In this document: positions 46,104 through 55,785 of the stretch, in pieces
How positions within the stretch are numbered: the stretch's first letter is position 1
Layout of the letters: each line of letters begins with the position of its first letter
Assembly: GCA_904420565.1 (NCBI GenBank)
Contig: CAJFVV010000058.1
Location: 1 to 58,505 of the forward strand
DNA from: Candidatus Pseudoscillospira faecavium
GTDB taxonomy: Bacteria; Bacillota; Clostridia; Oscillospirales; Oscillospiraceae
DNA length: 58,505 nucleotides
Direction of reading: 5' to 3'
Position numbers and translations under genes: made by a program
The notes under the pieces: model-generated
The model's input: only the letters and a program-made list of their open reading frames with translations
Told to the model about the DNA's origin: nothing
Databases searched by the model: none

Positions 46104-48827
46104 TTATCTGTTTTTTGGTGCCTCCTGATCCCAGGGAGCAGTTTCCTCTCCTGCCCCTGCGGGCAGGTCCGGAATACCAATGTCAATCTCCGGCGGTTCC
46201 TCCGCAGCTTCCTCCGACTCTTCCGCCGGGGCAGCTCCGCCGCGCTTATATGCCTCCCACGATGCACGGGATACCAGCAGCTGGCGGGGCTTGGAGCCTT
46301 CAAAGGGGCCGACTACCCCCCGCTCCTCCATCTGATCGATGAGGCGGGCCGCCCTGGAATAGCCCAGCTTCAGCCGCCGCTGCAGCATGGATACCGAGGC
46401 TTGTCCCGTTTCCAGCAGCACCTCCACGGCATCGTCAAACAGCGGGTCCGTCTCATCTGCCGGAGCAGCGGTCTGGGCCGCGCCCTTGGCATCCTTATCC
46501 ACCAGGCTTTCCTCAATTTTCTGCATCACTTCGTCAGAATACTGCGCTTCTCCGCTCTGTTTCACAAAACTGACCACCCGGTCAATCTCTTCTTCCGTGA
46601 TCATACAACCCTGTACGCGCTGCGGCTTGCTGGATCCCACAGGGAAATACAGCATGTCTCCCTTGCCCACCAGCTTTTCGGCGCCGGTCATATCCAAAAT
46701 GATGCGGGACTCCATGCTGGAGGCCACGGCAAAGGCGATGCGGGACGGAATGTTGGCCTTCATAATGCCGGTGATGATATCCGCCGAGGGGCGCTGGGTG
46801 GCAATCACCAGATGCACCCCCGCCGCACGGCCCATCTGCGCCACACGGCAAATGGATTCTTCCACCTCTTTGGCCGCCACCATCATCAAATCCGCCAGCT
46901 CATCAATCACCACCACCACGGTGGGCAGCTTCTGCAGGTCGTTGCCCTCCTGGGCAGCCAAAGCATTGAAAGATGCCAAATCCTTCACATTATGCTCGGA
47001 AAACGCCTTGTAGCGCTTCATCATCTCAAATACGGCCCATTGCAGTGCACCGGCGGCCTTCTTCGGATCCGTCACCACGGGAATCAACAGGTGCGGAATA
47101 CCGTTGTAGGGATTGAGCTCCACCATTTTGGGGTCAACCATGATAAAGCGCACCTCATCCGGCGTTGCCTTGTACAGAAGGCTCACAATGAGCGTGTTGA
47201 TGCACACGGATTTGCCGCTGCCGGTGGTGCCGGCAATAAGCACATGGGGCAGCTTGCTGATATTGCCCACAATGTCATGGCCCGCAATGTCACGCCCCAC
47301 AGCAAACGCCACTTTGGATGTATGCCCGCGAAAGGCTTTTCCTTCCAGCACATCCCGAATCAGCACCAGAGAGCTGTGCTTGTTGGGCACTTCAATGCCA
47401 ATGACGGAGTTCTTTTCCGGAATCGGAGCGATACGGATGCTCCCTACACCCAACGCCAGCGCCAAATCATCGGACAGCGATGTTACCTTGCTGAGCTTGA
47501 CACCTTGCTCCAGCTGAAACTCATAGCGGGTCACGGACGGGCCGCGGACCACTTCGCCGGATTGGGCACGGATCCCAAAACTCTCCAGCGTATTGCACAA
47601 ACGTTCAAGATTGCTCTGCTGCTCTGCCTTGGCCTGGGCCACATTGCCCGGATGCACGTTGCTGAGCAAATCGTAAGGCGGATATGTATAAGGGTTTTCC
47701 TCCGCCGCTTTGCTTTCGATTTCCGCTGTCACCGCTGCGGTTGCCGCGGCAACCTCCGCCGCCGTCTGCTTTTTGCTGGGCTGCTTAACCTCCGGCACAT
47801 CCGCAGGCGGCACAGATACGGGCAGTTCCTCCTGCGCTTCCACCCTGGCAGCTGCAGCGCCGGATTCCGGCATTGCCTGGGCAGGAATTGCTTCTGCCGC
47901 TTCCGTCTCTTTTTTCTGCAAACGCTCTGTCAGCGGTTCAACCACAGGCCCCGCTTCCCCGGGCGCTGCAGCCGCCTCTTCGTCTGTTTTTTCCTGCTTG
48001 CCCTCTAATATTTCATGGGGCTTCGGCACATTGGAGCGGCGGTTGAAAAAGCCCGCGCGCTTGGGCGGCTTTTCCTGCAGGGAAGCAGCCCGGCTGCGCA
48101 CAATATTCTCCGGCTCATCATCCAGGGGAATATCAATCTGCGGCCTGCGGCGGCGCGTGGTTTCTTTGATAACAATCCCTCTGCCCCTTGTTTCATCCTC
48201 AGGCTCCGGCTCATATTCGATGCGCCGGCTGCGGGAAGTTTCATAAACTGTTTTGGGATTGATCTGCAGCGCAAACAGCGCGCAGGCAAACGCTACCAGC
48301 GCACATACAACAACTGATGCGATCACGCCGAAAAGCCGTTCAAACCCATAGCCAATGCCGCCGCACACCACGCCGCCGCTGGCCATAGCCACACCCGTTT
48401 GATACAGCTGCGCCACTGCGCCAAAGGCTGGTTCAAATTCTTCACGACACAGTACAATCTGCAAAAGCGCGCCGACAGTCACCGGCACCAGCAGCATACA
48501 GGTCACGCGCAGGCGCACCGGCCGGCCATGATGCAGCAGCAAAATCAACCCTGTCAGCAAAAAGGCCGGCGGAATCACCCAGAATCCATATCCAAACAAT
48601 CCCTTGAGCACATTGGCAAACAGATGGATAAAAATGGCATCCGTCTGCACATAACCCACGCCGGAAAACAGCGCCAGCACCAAAAACACGATGCCGGTCA
48701 CCTCCCGGCGGATCGGCTTTTTCGCCGGCGGCGCGGTGCCGCTGCTGCTTTTCTTTGCAGCTGCTGCAGTCTTTTGACGCCCCTTGGCGGAAGATGAAGT
48801 TTTCTTTTTCGTCTGTGTCTGTGCCAT
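46104..48827 (-). CDS. ftsK: DNA translocase FtsK/SpoIIIE
   Basis: A 907-residue septal DNA pump that clears chromosomes through the closing septum or into the forespore. Four membrane segments lie within about 44-190, followed by an acidic and Pro/Ala-rich linker (200-400), the motor domain with Walker A GTTGSGKS (533-540), Walker B-like VVVVIDELADLMM, and a C-terminal gamma winged helix (LLETGQASVSMLQRRLKLGYSRAA region) that reads polar DNA sequences. A disordered acidic end follows. Gene length is normal for clostridial FtsK. First clear gene after the ECF unit; ends with its own terminator. Confidence 0.95.
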   Translation of the reverse strand: MAQTQTKKKTSSSAKGRQKTAAAAKKSSSGTAPPAKKPIRREVTGIVFLVLALFSGVGYVQTDAIFIHLFANVLKGLFGYGFWVIPPAFLLTGLILLLHHGRPVRLRVTCMLLVPVTVGALLQIVLCREEFEPAFGAVAQLYQTGVAMASGGVVCGGIGYGFERLFGVIASVVVCALVAFACALFALQINPKTVYETSRSRRIEYEPEPEDETRGRGIVIKETTRRRRPQIDIPLDDEPENIVRSRAASLQEKPPKRAGFFNRRSNVPKPHEILEGKQEKTDEEAAAAPGEAGPVVEPLTERLQKKETEAAEAIPAQAMPESGAAAARVEAQEELPVSVPPADVPEVKQPSKKQTAAEVAAATAAVTAEIESKAAEENPYTYPPYDLLSNVHPGNVAQAKAEQQSNLERLCNTLESFGIRAQSGEVVRGPSVTRYEFQLEQGVKLSKVTSLSDDLALALGVGSIRIAPIPEKNSVIGIEVPNKHSSLVLIRDVLEGKAFRGHTSKVAFAVGRDIAGHDIVGNISKLPHVLIAGTTGSGKSVCINTLIVSLLYKATPDEVRFIMVDPKMVELNPYNGIPHLLIPVVTDPKKAAGALQWAVFEMMKRYKAFSEHNVKDLASFNALAAQEGNDLQKLPTVVVVIDELADLMMVAAKEVEESICRVAQMGRAAGVHLVIATQRPSADIITGIMKANIPSRIAFAVASSMESRIILDMTGAEKLVGKGDMLYFPVGSSKPQRVQGCMITEEEIDRVVSFVKQSGEAQYSDEVMQKIEESLVDKDAKGAAQTAAPADETDPLFDDAVEVLLETGQASVSMLQRRLKLGYSRAARLIDQMEERGVVGPFEGSKPRQLLVSRASWEAYKRGGAAPAEESEEAAEEPPEIDIGIPDLPAGAGEETAPWDQEAPKNR

Positions 48828-48879
48828 AAAAAAACCTCATTCCATTGAACAACTTGTTTCCGGCATAGTCTGCCGAACT

Positions 48880-49713
48880 TTAAAGGATGATAGACAGTAC
48901 GATGGTCAATGCGCCCACAACCCAGCAGTAGTAGGAAAACGCACCGAACTTGCCTTTATCCGTGATCAACTTCAGCAGCCGAATGGAAAGATAGCCCAAA
49001 AATGCTGCCGTAATAACACCGGAAATATAAGCAGGAATCAGTGCCGGGTCAATGCCCACTTCCAATGTGTCCTTCAGGCTTAGAATATTTGCGCCCAGAA
49101 TTGCAGGAATGGACATCAAAAAAGAGTAGCGCAGCGCAAAGCGGCGGTCAAGTCCCAAAAAGCAGCCCACAGAAACCGTGGTACCAGAGCGCGAAAGACC
49201 GGGCACCGTGGCAAATGCCTGGGCAATGCCGATGATAAACACATCCCGCAGCCGAACATTGTTCTCTGTCTTTTTGCCTCTGTTGTGCCGGTCGCTGAAA
49301 AACAGCAGCACACCGGTCACCAGCAATGCACAGCCCACAACCACCGTGTTGGCACCCAAGCCTTCAATAAAATCTTTGATCGGCACAATGGCAAACAGCG
49401 GCAGCGTGCCGATAATAATCAGCAAAATCATTCTGCGGCTCGGCGGCACCGGCGTGGGCGTTGTGCCCTTGGCCAAATCCCGAATGCCCAGGAAAAACTC
49501 CCGGATCATATCCCGGATATCCGGCCAATAGGCGATGAATACTGCAATCAATGTACCCAAATGCAGCAGGATATCAAAGGTACCATCCGTGCTGCCCTCG
49601 ATTTTCAGTCCCAGCAGGTTTTGCGCAATCGCCAGATGTCCTGAACTGGAAATCGGCAAAAATTCGGCAATGCCCTGGATAATACCCAGAACCACCGCAG
49701 ATAAAATAGACAT
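48880..49713 (-). CDS. uppP: Undecaprenyl-diphosphatase
   Basis: A 277-residue polytopic membrane enzyme that removes a phosphate from undecaprenyl diphosphate so the lipid carrier can be reused for peptidoglycan; overproduction gives bacitracin resistance. Family motifs: GIIQGIAEFLPISSSGHL at the start and AQAFATVPGLSRSGTTVSVG, both lining the catalytic site. About eight hydrophobic segments. Start at 49713 has GAAAGGA; a longer frame has none. Lies 52 bases upstream of ftsK and likely co-transcribed with it. Confidence 0.94.
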   Translation of the reverse strand: MSILSAVVLGIIQGIAEFLPISSSGHLAIAQNLLGLKIEGSTDGTFDILLHLGTLIAVFIAYWPDIRDMIREFFLGIRDLAKGTTPTPVPPSRRMILLIIIGTLPLFAIVPIKDFIEGLGANTVVVGCALLVTGVLLFFSDRHNRGKKTENNVRLRDVFIIGIAQAFATVPGLSRSGTTVSVGCFLGLDRRFALRYSFLMSIPAILGANILSLKDTLEVGIDPALIPAYISGVITAAFLGYLSIRLLKLITDKGKFGAFSYYCWVVGALTIVLSIIL

Positions 49714-49825
49714 GCGTTCAAATTCCTTTCTTTGCGTGGTGCTGCGGATCGTCAAAATCCCGCAGAATAGTAATATATTAGCATATCCGCCGCAGGCTTT
49801 CCAGTCCTTTTCTGGAATCTAAACG

Positions 49826-49865
49826 GAAAAATAAGAAACGCACTTCAAAAATTGAAATGCGTTTC
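49826..49865 (-). terminator. Terminator after rnc
   Basis: Stem GAAACGCA-C-TTCAA with TTGAA-A-TGCGTTTC (49835-49865, one mismatch), followed leftwards by UUAUUUUU. Confidence 0.8.
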
Positions 49866-49878
49866 CCGGATTTCTTAT

Positions 49879-50556
49879 TCAGGCGCCGATTTTTCGGATT
49901 GCCGCGCGGGCGGCTTCCTGCTCGGCTTCTTTTTTGCTGTGGCCGCTTCCCCGGCCGATGCTCTCGCCGTTGAGCAGCACTTCAGCCACAAACGTTTTGT
50001 TATGATCCGGCCCGCTTTCACCTACCATTTGATAAGCCAGCACCTGGCCGCTTTTGCGCTGCACCAGTTCCTGCAGCGCCGTTTTATAATCCTGCACCAG
50101 TTCCTGGGCGTGCTCGCCCTCTTTATCCAGCAGCACCCGGTGAATCAATGCAGACGCCGCCTCGATGCCGCCGTCCAGATAAACCGCCGCAAAAACCGCT
50201 TCCGTTGCATCAGCCAAAATAGAAGCACGCATCCGGCCGCCTCCGGCGTCTTCTCCCTTGCCCAGCTTCAAATATTTGCCCAGATCCAGCATCTTGGCCA
50301 CTTCATGCAGGCTTTGTTCACATACCAGGGCAGCGCGCTGACGCGTCAGATCTCCTTCGGGCAAATCCATATGCAGGTGGAATAAAAACTCCGCTGTGAC
50401 AAAGCCCAAAACGCTGTCACCCAAGAATTCCAGCCGCTCATTGCTCTGCTCACCCTGTCCCCGGTGCTCGTTGGCATAGGAGCTGTGGCTCAGCGCCTCT
50501 GAGAGCAGGGATGGGTTTTGAAAGGTGTAACCCAGCTTTTTTTCCAATTCTTTCAT
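49879..50556 (-). CDS. rnc: Ribonuclease III
   Basis: A 225-residue double-strand-specific RNase that processes rRNA precursors and structured mRNAs. The catalytic domain carries NERLEFLGDSVLGFVTAEF (the RNase III signature) and LADATEAVFAAVYLDGG with the second metal-binding acid pair; the C-terminal dsRNA-binding domain contains DYKTALQELVQ, DHNKTFVAEVLLNGE and GSGHSKKEAEQEAA. The start is ambiguous: 50556 begins at the usual MKELEKKLGY, with 50568 or 50598 as longer options having poorer ribosome sites. Follows acpP by 54 bases, a common order in Firmicutes. Confidence 0.93.
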   Translation of the reverse strand: MKELEKKLGYTFQNPSLLSEALSHSSYANEHRGQGEQSNERLEFLGDSVLGFVTAEFLFHLHMDLPEGDLTRQRAALVCEQSLHEVAKMLDLGKYLKLGKGEDAGGGRMRASILADATEAVFAAVYLDGGIEAASALIHRVLLDKEGEHAQELVQDYKTALQELVQRKSGQVLAYQMVGESGPDHNKTFVAEVLLNGESIGRGSGHSKKEAEQEAARAAIRKIGA

Positions 50557-50610
50557 GGTGTTTCCCATCTCCTCTCTCCGCTCCTTCAGCATGCGCACAA
50601 GCGCTGCGTT

Positions 50611-50859
50611 TTATTCAGCCAGCTGTTTGGCAATATAGGCAACCACATCGCCGATGGTTTTAATTTCGCTCAGGACGCTCTCTTCCGTCTCCTTCAAATT
50701 GAATTCCTGTTCCAGAGAAACGGCAAGATCTACCAAATCCACGGAATCTGCGCCCAGGTCATCCTCCAGCAGGCTCTCCATGGTGACTTCGTCTTTTTCC
50801 CGAGAAAACTGCTCTGCTACAATATCCTGTACCTTATCAAAAATTTCTTCTGTCGTCAC
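50611..50859 (-). CDS. acpP: Acyl carrier protein
   Basis: An 82-residue acidic protein that carries growing fatty acyl chains on a phosphopantetheine arm. The attachment site is the Ser of LGADSVDLVDLAVSLE; the second position is Val where Leu is usual (DSL). A GTG start at 50859 is chosen since AGGGAGGA lies 7 bases upstream and the family begins here; a longer frame adds an unlike basic tail. It sits between plsX and rnc and has a strong promoter of its own. Confidence 0.94.
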   Translation of the reverse strand: MTTEEIFDKVQDIVAEQFSREKDEVTMESLLEDDLGADSVDLVDLAVSLEQEFNLKETEESVLSEIKTIGDVVAYIAKQLAE

Positions 50860-50910
50860 AGAAAAATCCTCCCTTACGATTTTGCTTTCCAGCGGCCGCT
50901 GCCGCTGCAC

Positions 50911-50959
50911 TGCCAATCCTTGGCACCCTGATAATAGAGCATTCTTCCCTGCCTGTCAA
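50911..50959 (-). promoter_or_regulatory. Promoter and palindrome upstream of acpP
   Basis: Leftwards: TTGACA (complement of 50954-50959), 17-base spacer, TATTAT (complement of 50931-50936). A perfect inverted repeat TGCCAA-TCC-TTGGCA (50911-50925) covers the likely start of transcription and may be an operator. Confidence 0.68.
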
Positions 50960-50987
50960 TAGACCTGGGAATTCTTTTCAGGAAAAG

Positions 50988-52025
50988 TCATTTGAAATCG
51001 TCTTTTCCTGTGGATTTTATCTGCATCAGAGAAATATGGTCTGCAATTTCCTGCTCCAAATGGCTGTCCACACAGTGGATCGCCGCCTTGACCGCATTGC
51101 GGATGGCGCGGGCATTGGAAGAACCGTGTGCCTTCAAAACCGGTTTGGAAATGCCCAAAAGCGGTGTTGCACCGCGCTCATTGGGATCAAGGGTCGTTTT
51201 AATATCCGTCACGCCATCTTTTACCAGAAGCGCAGCCAACTTGGTCAACAGACTCTTAAAGAAAATTTCTTTCAGTTTAATTTTCAAAAAGGAACCAACG
51301 CCTTCAATGGTTTTCAGCATGATATTCCCGGAAAAGCCGTCGGTTACAATCACATCTGCGCCGCCTTTGAGCGCCTCCTTGGCTTCAATATTCCCGATAA
51401 ACCGGATATGGCCCTCTGCGCCGGCCTGTTCAAGCAGGGCATATGCTTCCTTGTGCAGCGGCGTTCCTTTGCTTTCTTCGGTTCCGATATTCAGCAGCGC
51501 CACGCGGGGATGCTCCAGCTTCAGCGCATGCCGGGCATAAAAATTGCCGATATAGGCAAACTGCAGCAGATATTCCGGCGTACACTCCACATTGGCGCCG
51601 CAGTCCACCAGCACCGCTTCGCCCGCAGCAGTGGGAATCAGCGGCGACATGGCCGCCCGGCGAATCCCCCGGATGCGCTTGACCAGCAGCGTAGCGCCGC
51701 TCAGCAGCGCGCCGGTGCTGCCGGCAGAAATAAACGCATCCCCTTCGCCATCATGCAGCATCTGCAGTCCCACCGTCATGGAGGCATCCTTTTTTCTGCG
51801 GCAGGCAAAGGCCGGGTCATCGCACATCTCAATAGTCTCCGTGCAGTTGCGGATGGTAACTCCCTCCGGCAATGTGCCGCCGCATGCCTGCACCGCTTTT
51901 TGAATTTCCTCTTCCCTGCCGGTCAGAACAATCTCCACGCCGAAATCCCGGTGCGCCTGCAGCGCACCCTTGACAATTTCCAGCGGGGCATTGTCGCCGC
52001 CCATCGCATCAATGATAATTTTCAT
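50988..52025 (-). CDS. plsX: Phosphate acyltransferase
   Basis: A 345-residue enzyme that makes acyl-phosphate from acyl-ACP and phosphate, the first step of PlsX/PlsY phospholipid synthesis. It begins IIIDAMGGDNAPLEIVKGAL, contains SAGSTGALLSGATLLVKRI and VDCGANVECTPEYLLQFA, and VIVTDGFSGNIMLKTIEG; these are strong family blocks. Starts 2 bases after trmFO ends. The following acpP gene supplies its acyl donor. Confidence 0.95.
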   Translation of the reverse strand: MKIIIDAMGGDNAPLEIVKGALQAHRDFGVEIVLTGREEEIQKAVQACGGTLPEGVTIRNCTETIEMCDDPAFACRRKKDASMTVGLQMLHDGEGDAFISAGSTGALLSGATLLVKRIRGIRRAAMSPLIPTAAGEAVLVDCGANVECTPEYLLQFAYIGNFYARHALKLEHPRVALLNIGTEESKGTPLHKEAYALLEQAGAEGHIRFIGNIEAKEALKGGADVIVTDGFSGNIMLKTIEGVGSFLKIKLKEIFFKSLLTKLAALLVKDGVTDIKTTLDPNERGATPLLGISKPVLKAHGSSNARAIRNAVKAAIHCVDSHLEQEIADHISLMQIKSTGKDDFK

Positions 52026-52027
52026 TC

Positions 52028-53368
52028 TCAGACTACTCCTTCCGCTGCTACAGAGCGCAATGGCTCCAGCAGTTCCAGGGAACGCTGTGCAATTGCGGCG
52101 TTTTTCACTCTCTTTCCGCCTTTCACACGATACCCCAAAGGCGGCATAATGCCAAAATTGATATTCATCGGCTGAAAATGGGTCACCGATGGATTACTGA
52201 TGTACAGTCCCAGGGCGCCAATCGCCGTTTCCTGCGGGAAATTCACCGGTGGAAGCCCCAGCAGCCGCCGCGCCGTCTCAATCCCCACCAGCAATCCAGA
52301 GGCAGCGGATTCCACATACCCCTCCACCCCGGTCATCTGTCCGGCAAAGGAAATGCGTGGATCCTGCTGAAATTGATAATACCGGTTGAGCAGCCGGGGG
52401 GCATCTAAATAAGTATTGCGGTGCATCTTGCCGTAGCGAACAAACTGCGCCTCACGCAGCGCGGGAATCATGGAAAACACCCGGCGCTGCTCAGGAAATT
52501 TCAAATGTGTCTGAAATCCTACCAGATTGTAAATGCTGCCCTCGGCATTGTCTTTGCGCAGCTGCACCACTGCGTAGGGTTCCTTTCCTGTTTTCGGGTC
52601 AATGATCCCCCTCGGCTTGAGCGGTCCATAGCGCAGGGTGTCGATCCCCCGCCGGGCCATGACCTCCACCGGCATACAGCCCTCAAACACGCTTTTGTCC
52701 TCAAACCCGTGCACTTCCGCTTCCTCCGCACAGACCAGCGCCTGAACAAAAGCAGTATAGGTCTCCTCATCCATGGGGCAGTTGATATAATCGGGCGTGC
52801 CCTTTTGATAGCGGGACGCAAAAAATGCGCTGGACATATCCACGCTTTCAAAGGTCACCAGCGGCGCCGCCGCATCATAAAAATGCAGCGTGGTGTGCGC
52901 ACCGAACAAAGTGCGCAGATGCGCCGCCATGGAATCCGAAGTCAGCGGCCCGGTGGCCACAACCACTTCCCCACTCTCCGGGACTGCACCATCTTCCTGT
53001 TCCACCACAACAATATTGGGGTGAGCGTGAATTTTTTCCGTCACCATGCGGGAAAAGCCATGGCGGTCCACCGCCAGCGCCCCGCCGGCCTCCACCTGGG
53101 TCGCATCCGCACAGGCAAGAATCAGGGAATCAAGCCGGCGCATTTCCTCTTTTAAAAGTCCCACTGCATTTTCCAGCTGGTTGGACCGCAGGGAATTGGA
53201 ACACACCAGCTCCGCAAAATCGTCGCTGGTGTGGGCGCTGGTCCGTTTGGCCGGCTTCATTTCATGCAGCTCCACCCGGATGCCGCGGCGCGCCAGCTGC
53301 CAGGCAGCCTCGCTGCCCGCCAGCCCTGCGCCGATCACAATTACTTTTTGATTTACAGACACACTCAT
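52028..53368 (-). CDS. trmFO: tRNA (uracil-54-C5) methyltransferase, folate-dependent
   Basis: A 446-residue FAD and methylenetetrahydrofolate enzyme that makes ribothymidine at position 54 of tRNAs in Gram-positives. The FAD fold VIVIGAGLAGSEAAWQLA is near the start; ELVCSNSLRSNQLENAVGLL is the family signature; QMTGVEGYVESAASGLL and PMNINFGIMPP lie near the C terminus. The ATG overlaps the topA stop by four bases, so translation is coupled. Normal length. Confidence 0.95.
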   Translation of the reverse strand: MSVSVNQKVIVIGAGLAGSEAAWQLARRGIRVELHEMKPAKRTSAHTSDDFAELVCSNSLRSNQLENAVGLLKEEMRRLDSLILACADATQVEAGGALAVDRHGFSRMVTEKIHAHPNIVVVEQEDGAVPESGEVVVATGPLTSDSMAAHLRTLFGAHTTLHFYDAAAPLVTFESVDMSSAFFASRYQKGTPDYINCPMDEETYTAFVQALVCAEEAEVHGFEDKSVFEGCMPVEVMARRGIDTLRYGPLKPRGIIDPKTGKEPYAVVQLRKDNAEGSIYNLVGFQTHLKFPEQRRVFSMIPALREAQFVRYGKMHRNTYLDAPRLLNRYYQFQQDPRISFAGQMTGVEGYVESAASGLLVGIETARRLLGLPPVNFPQETAIGALGLYISNPSVTHFQPMNINFGIMPPLGYRVKGGKRVKNAAIAQRSLELLEPLRSVAAEGVV

Positions 53369-55770
53369 TGAATCGCTTTCTCTGTCGTTTTTCTGCCGGC
53401 CGCGTTTTTCAGCGGAGCGGCTTCTCCCTCTGTCTTTGCCTTCTGCACCGTGCTTTTCTTCGCGGCGGCCTTTTTCACCGCAGTTTTGGCTGTCGTTTTC
53501 TTTGCAGCAGTTTTCTTTTCCGCCGCCGTCTTTTTGGCCTTTGCCGCGCTCTTTTTTGCCGCCGGCTCTTTCTTCTCCGCCGGTGCCGTCTCTCCGTCCG
53601 CAGGCGCCTGCGTTTCTGCAGCCGCAGCTTTTTTCCTGTAGCCGCGCTGATCCTCCGGCACAAAGTTCACACAGGCTTCATTGATGCAAAACGGCTTCTT
53701 GAATCCCTTGCCGGGCTTCTTGAACATGGTATGGCCGCAGGCGGGGCAATCGTCCTTCACCGGCACATCCCAGGTCATAAAATCACATTTCGGCCCCTCT
53801 GTCCGGGGATTGACATGCTCGCAGCAATAATAGGTATACTGCTTGTTGGTTTTCTTGCTGACCCCTGTGCGCTTCAGCAGCCGCCCGCCGCATTTGGGGC
53901 AGCGGCCGGGCATTTCAATCACCAACGGCATGGTAAAATCGCACTCAGGGTAACCGGGGCAGGCCAAAAAGCGCCCGAAACGCCCGGACTTGATCACCAG
54001 GTTCCGCCCGCACTGGGGACAGATTTCATCGGACACCTCATCAGGCACTTTGATGCGCGTACCCTCCAGATCCTTTTCCGCCTGCTCCAGCGACTGGGAA
54101 AAGGGACCATAAAAATCGTGCAGCAGACTTTTCCAGTCTTTTTTCCCGTCCTCCACGCTGTCCAGGTTTTCTTCCATATTGGCGGTGAAACCTGTGTCCA
54201 CAATTTTGGGGAATTTTTCCTTCATCAGGTTGGTCACCACTTCGCCCAGCGGCGTGATGCGCAGATATTTCCCCTCCTTCACCACATATTCCCGGTCCAG
54301 AATGGTGGAAACCGTGGGCGCATACGTGGAGGGCCGGCCGATGCCCTGTTCCTCCATGGCACGGATCAGAGTTGCATCCGTGTAGCGGCTGGGCGGCTGG
54401 GTAAAGTGCTGCTGCTTTTCAGCATGTTCTTTCAGCAGCATCTGCCCTTCCTGCAGAGATGGCAGCGGAGAACTCTTCTCCTCCTTCTCTTCGTCCCGCC
54501 CTTCTTCGTAAACGGCCGTATAACCGGAAAACTTGAGGGCGCTGTAATTGGCACGGAAATGATACCGGTCCGCGTCCACCTCCACGCTGACACTGTCATA
54601 AACGGCATTGGCCATCTGGCAGGCCAGAAAGCGGCTCCAAATCAGACGGTACAGCCGATATTGATCCGGCGTCAAATCCTGACGAATGCGCTCGGGCGTC
54701 AGCGTCACATCACTGGGGCGGATCGCTTCGTGGGCGTCCTGCGCCCCGGCCTTGGTCTTAAAATGACGGGTCTGGGGCGGATAATAGGCTGCGCCATAGC
54801 GCTCCTGAATAAACTCCTTCGCTGCCGCCAAAGCCTCGTCGGACAGGCGCAGAGAATCTGTTCTCATATAGGTAATCAAACCAATGGTGCCCTCGCCGGC
54901 AATGTCGATGCCCTCATACAGCTGCTGAGCAATGGCCATAGTGCGCCGGGGCGTCATATTCAGCTTGCGGGATGCTTCCTGCTGCATGGTGGACGTCGTA
55001 AAGGGCGGCGAAGGTGAACGCTGCTTATCAACCCGTTTCACCTTCTGCACCACAAAGGGCTTTCCCTCGATGGCAGAGAGCACGCTGTCCACCTCGGCCT
55101 CGCTGCCCAGTTCCTTCTTTTTTCCATCCTGGCCATAAAACCGGGCATCAAAGCCGCCGCTGCGATCCTCATTGGTCAGGTGTACATCCAACGTCCAATA
55201 CTCCTGGGGATTAAATGCGCGGATTTCTTCCTCCCGCTCGGCCACCATGCGCATGGCGACAGACTGGACACGCCCGGCAGACAAACCGCGGCGCACTTTC
55301 TTCCACAGCAGGGGGGAAAGCTGATAACCCACAATACGGTCCAGAATCCGGCGGGCCTGCTGGGCATTGACCAGCTTCTGGTCGATGTCCCGGGGCTTCT
55401 GGATACTTTCACTGACTACCTTCTTTGTGATTTCATTGAAGGTCACTCGCCGCGCTTTTTCATCCGGCAGCTGCAGCAATTCCTTCAAATGCCAGGAAAT
55501 GGCCTCGCCCTCGCGGTCCGGGTCGGTGGCGAGGTAAACGTATTCACTGCCCTTGGCCGACTTTTTCAAATCTCTGATGATTTCTTCCTTGCCTTTGATC
55601 GGCTTGTAATCCGGCTCAAAATCATGCTCAATATCCACACCGATTTTGCTTTTGGGCAGATCCCGCAAATGGCCCATACATGCCTTCACTTCATAGCTGC
55701 TGCCCAAATATTTCCCAATGGTTTTTGCCTTGGCGGGAGATTCCACGATAACCAGGCTTTTCTTTGCCAT
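53365..55770 (-). CDS. topA: DNA topoisomerase I
   Basis: An 801-residue type IA enzyme that relaxes negative supercoils. The toprim domain has LVIVESPAKAKTI and DPDREGEA (83-90); the catalytic Tyr is Y301 in LITYMRTDS. Three C4 zinc fingers lie between about 575 and 710 (CPQCGRNLVIKSGRFGRFLAC is the clearest). The last 80 residues are Lys/Ala-rich and histone-H1-like, probably a DNA-binding tail; TopA tails of this kind occur in some Gram-positives. Start at 55770 has GGAGGT. Lies 15 bases after dprA. Confidence 0.95.
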   Translation of the reverse strand: MAKKSLVIVESPAKAKTIGKYLGSSYEVKACMGHLRDLPKSKIGVDIEHDFEPDYKPIKGKEEIIRDLKKSAKGSEYVYLATDPDREGEAISWHLKELLQLPDEKARRVTFNEITKKVVSESIQKPRDIDQKLVNAQQARRILDRIVGYQLSPLLWKKVRRGLSAGRVQSVAMRMVAEREEEIRAFNPQEYWTLDVHLTNEDRSGGFDARFYGQDGKKKELGSEAEVDSVLSAIEGKPFVVQKVKRVDKQRSPSPPFTTSTMQQEASRKLNMTPRRTMAIAQQLYEGIDIAGEGTIGLITYMRTDSLRLSDEALAAAKEFIQERYGAAYYPPQTRHFKTKAGAQDAHEAIRPSDVTLTPERIRQDLTPDQYRLYRLIWSRFLACQMANAVYDSVSVEVDADRYHFRANYSALKFSGYTAVYEEGRDEEKEEKSSPLPSLQEGQMLLKEHAEKQQHFTQPPSRYTDATLIRAMEEQGIGRPSTYAPTVSTILDREYVVKEGKYLRITPLGEVVTNLMKEKFPKIVDTGFTANMEENLDSVEDGKKDWKSLLHDFYGPFSQSLEQAEKDLEGTRIKVPDEVSDEICPQCGRNLVIKSGRFGRFLACPGYPECDFTMPLVIEMPGRCPKCGGRLLKRTGVSKKTNKQYTYYCCEHVNPRTEGPKCDFMTWDVPVKDDCPACGHTMFKKPGKGFKKPFCINEACVNFVPEDQRGYRKKAAAAETQAPADGETAPAEKKEPAAKKSAAKAKKTAAEKKTAAKKTTAKTAVKKAAAKKSTVQKAKTEGEAAPLKNAAGRKTTEKAIQ

Positions 55771-55785
55771 AGATACCTCCACTGT

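Noticed and set aside
45558..48008. Open frame of 816 codons opposite ftsK and the ECF gene
   Set aside because: It crosses two real genes and their terminator on the other strand; composition is a shadow of their codon use.
52825..55017. Open frame of 730 codons opposite trmFO and topA
   Set aside because: Antisense to two certain genes, Pro/Arg/Cys-rich, no recognisable domain.
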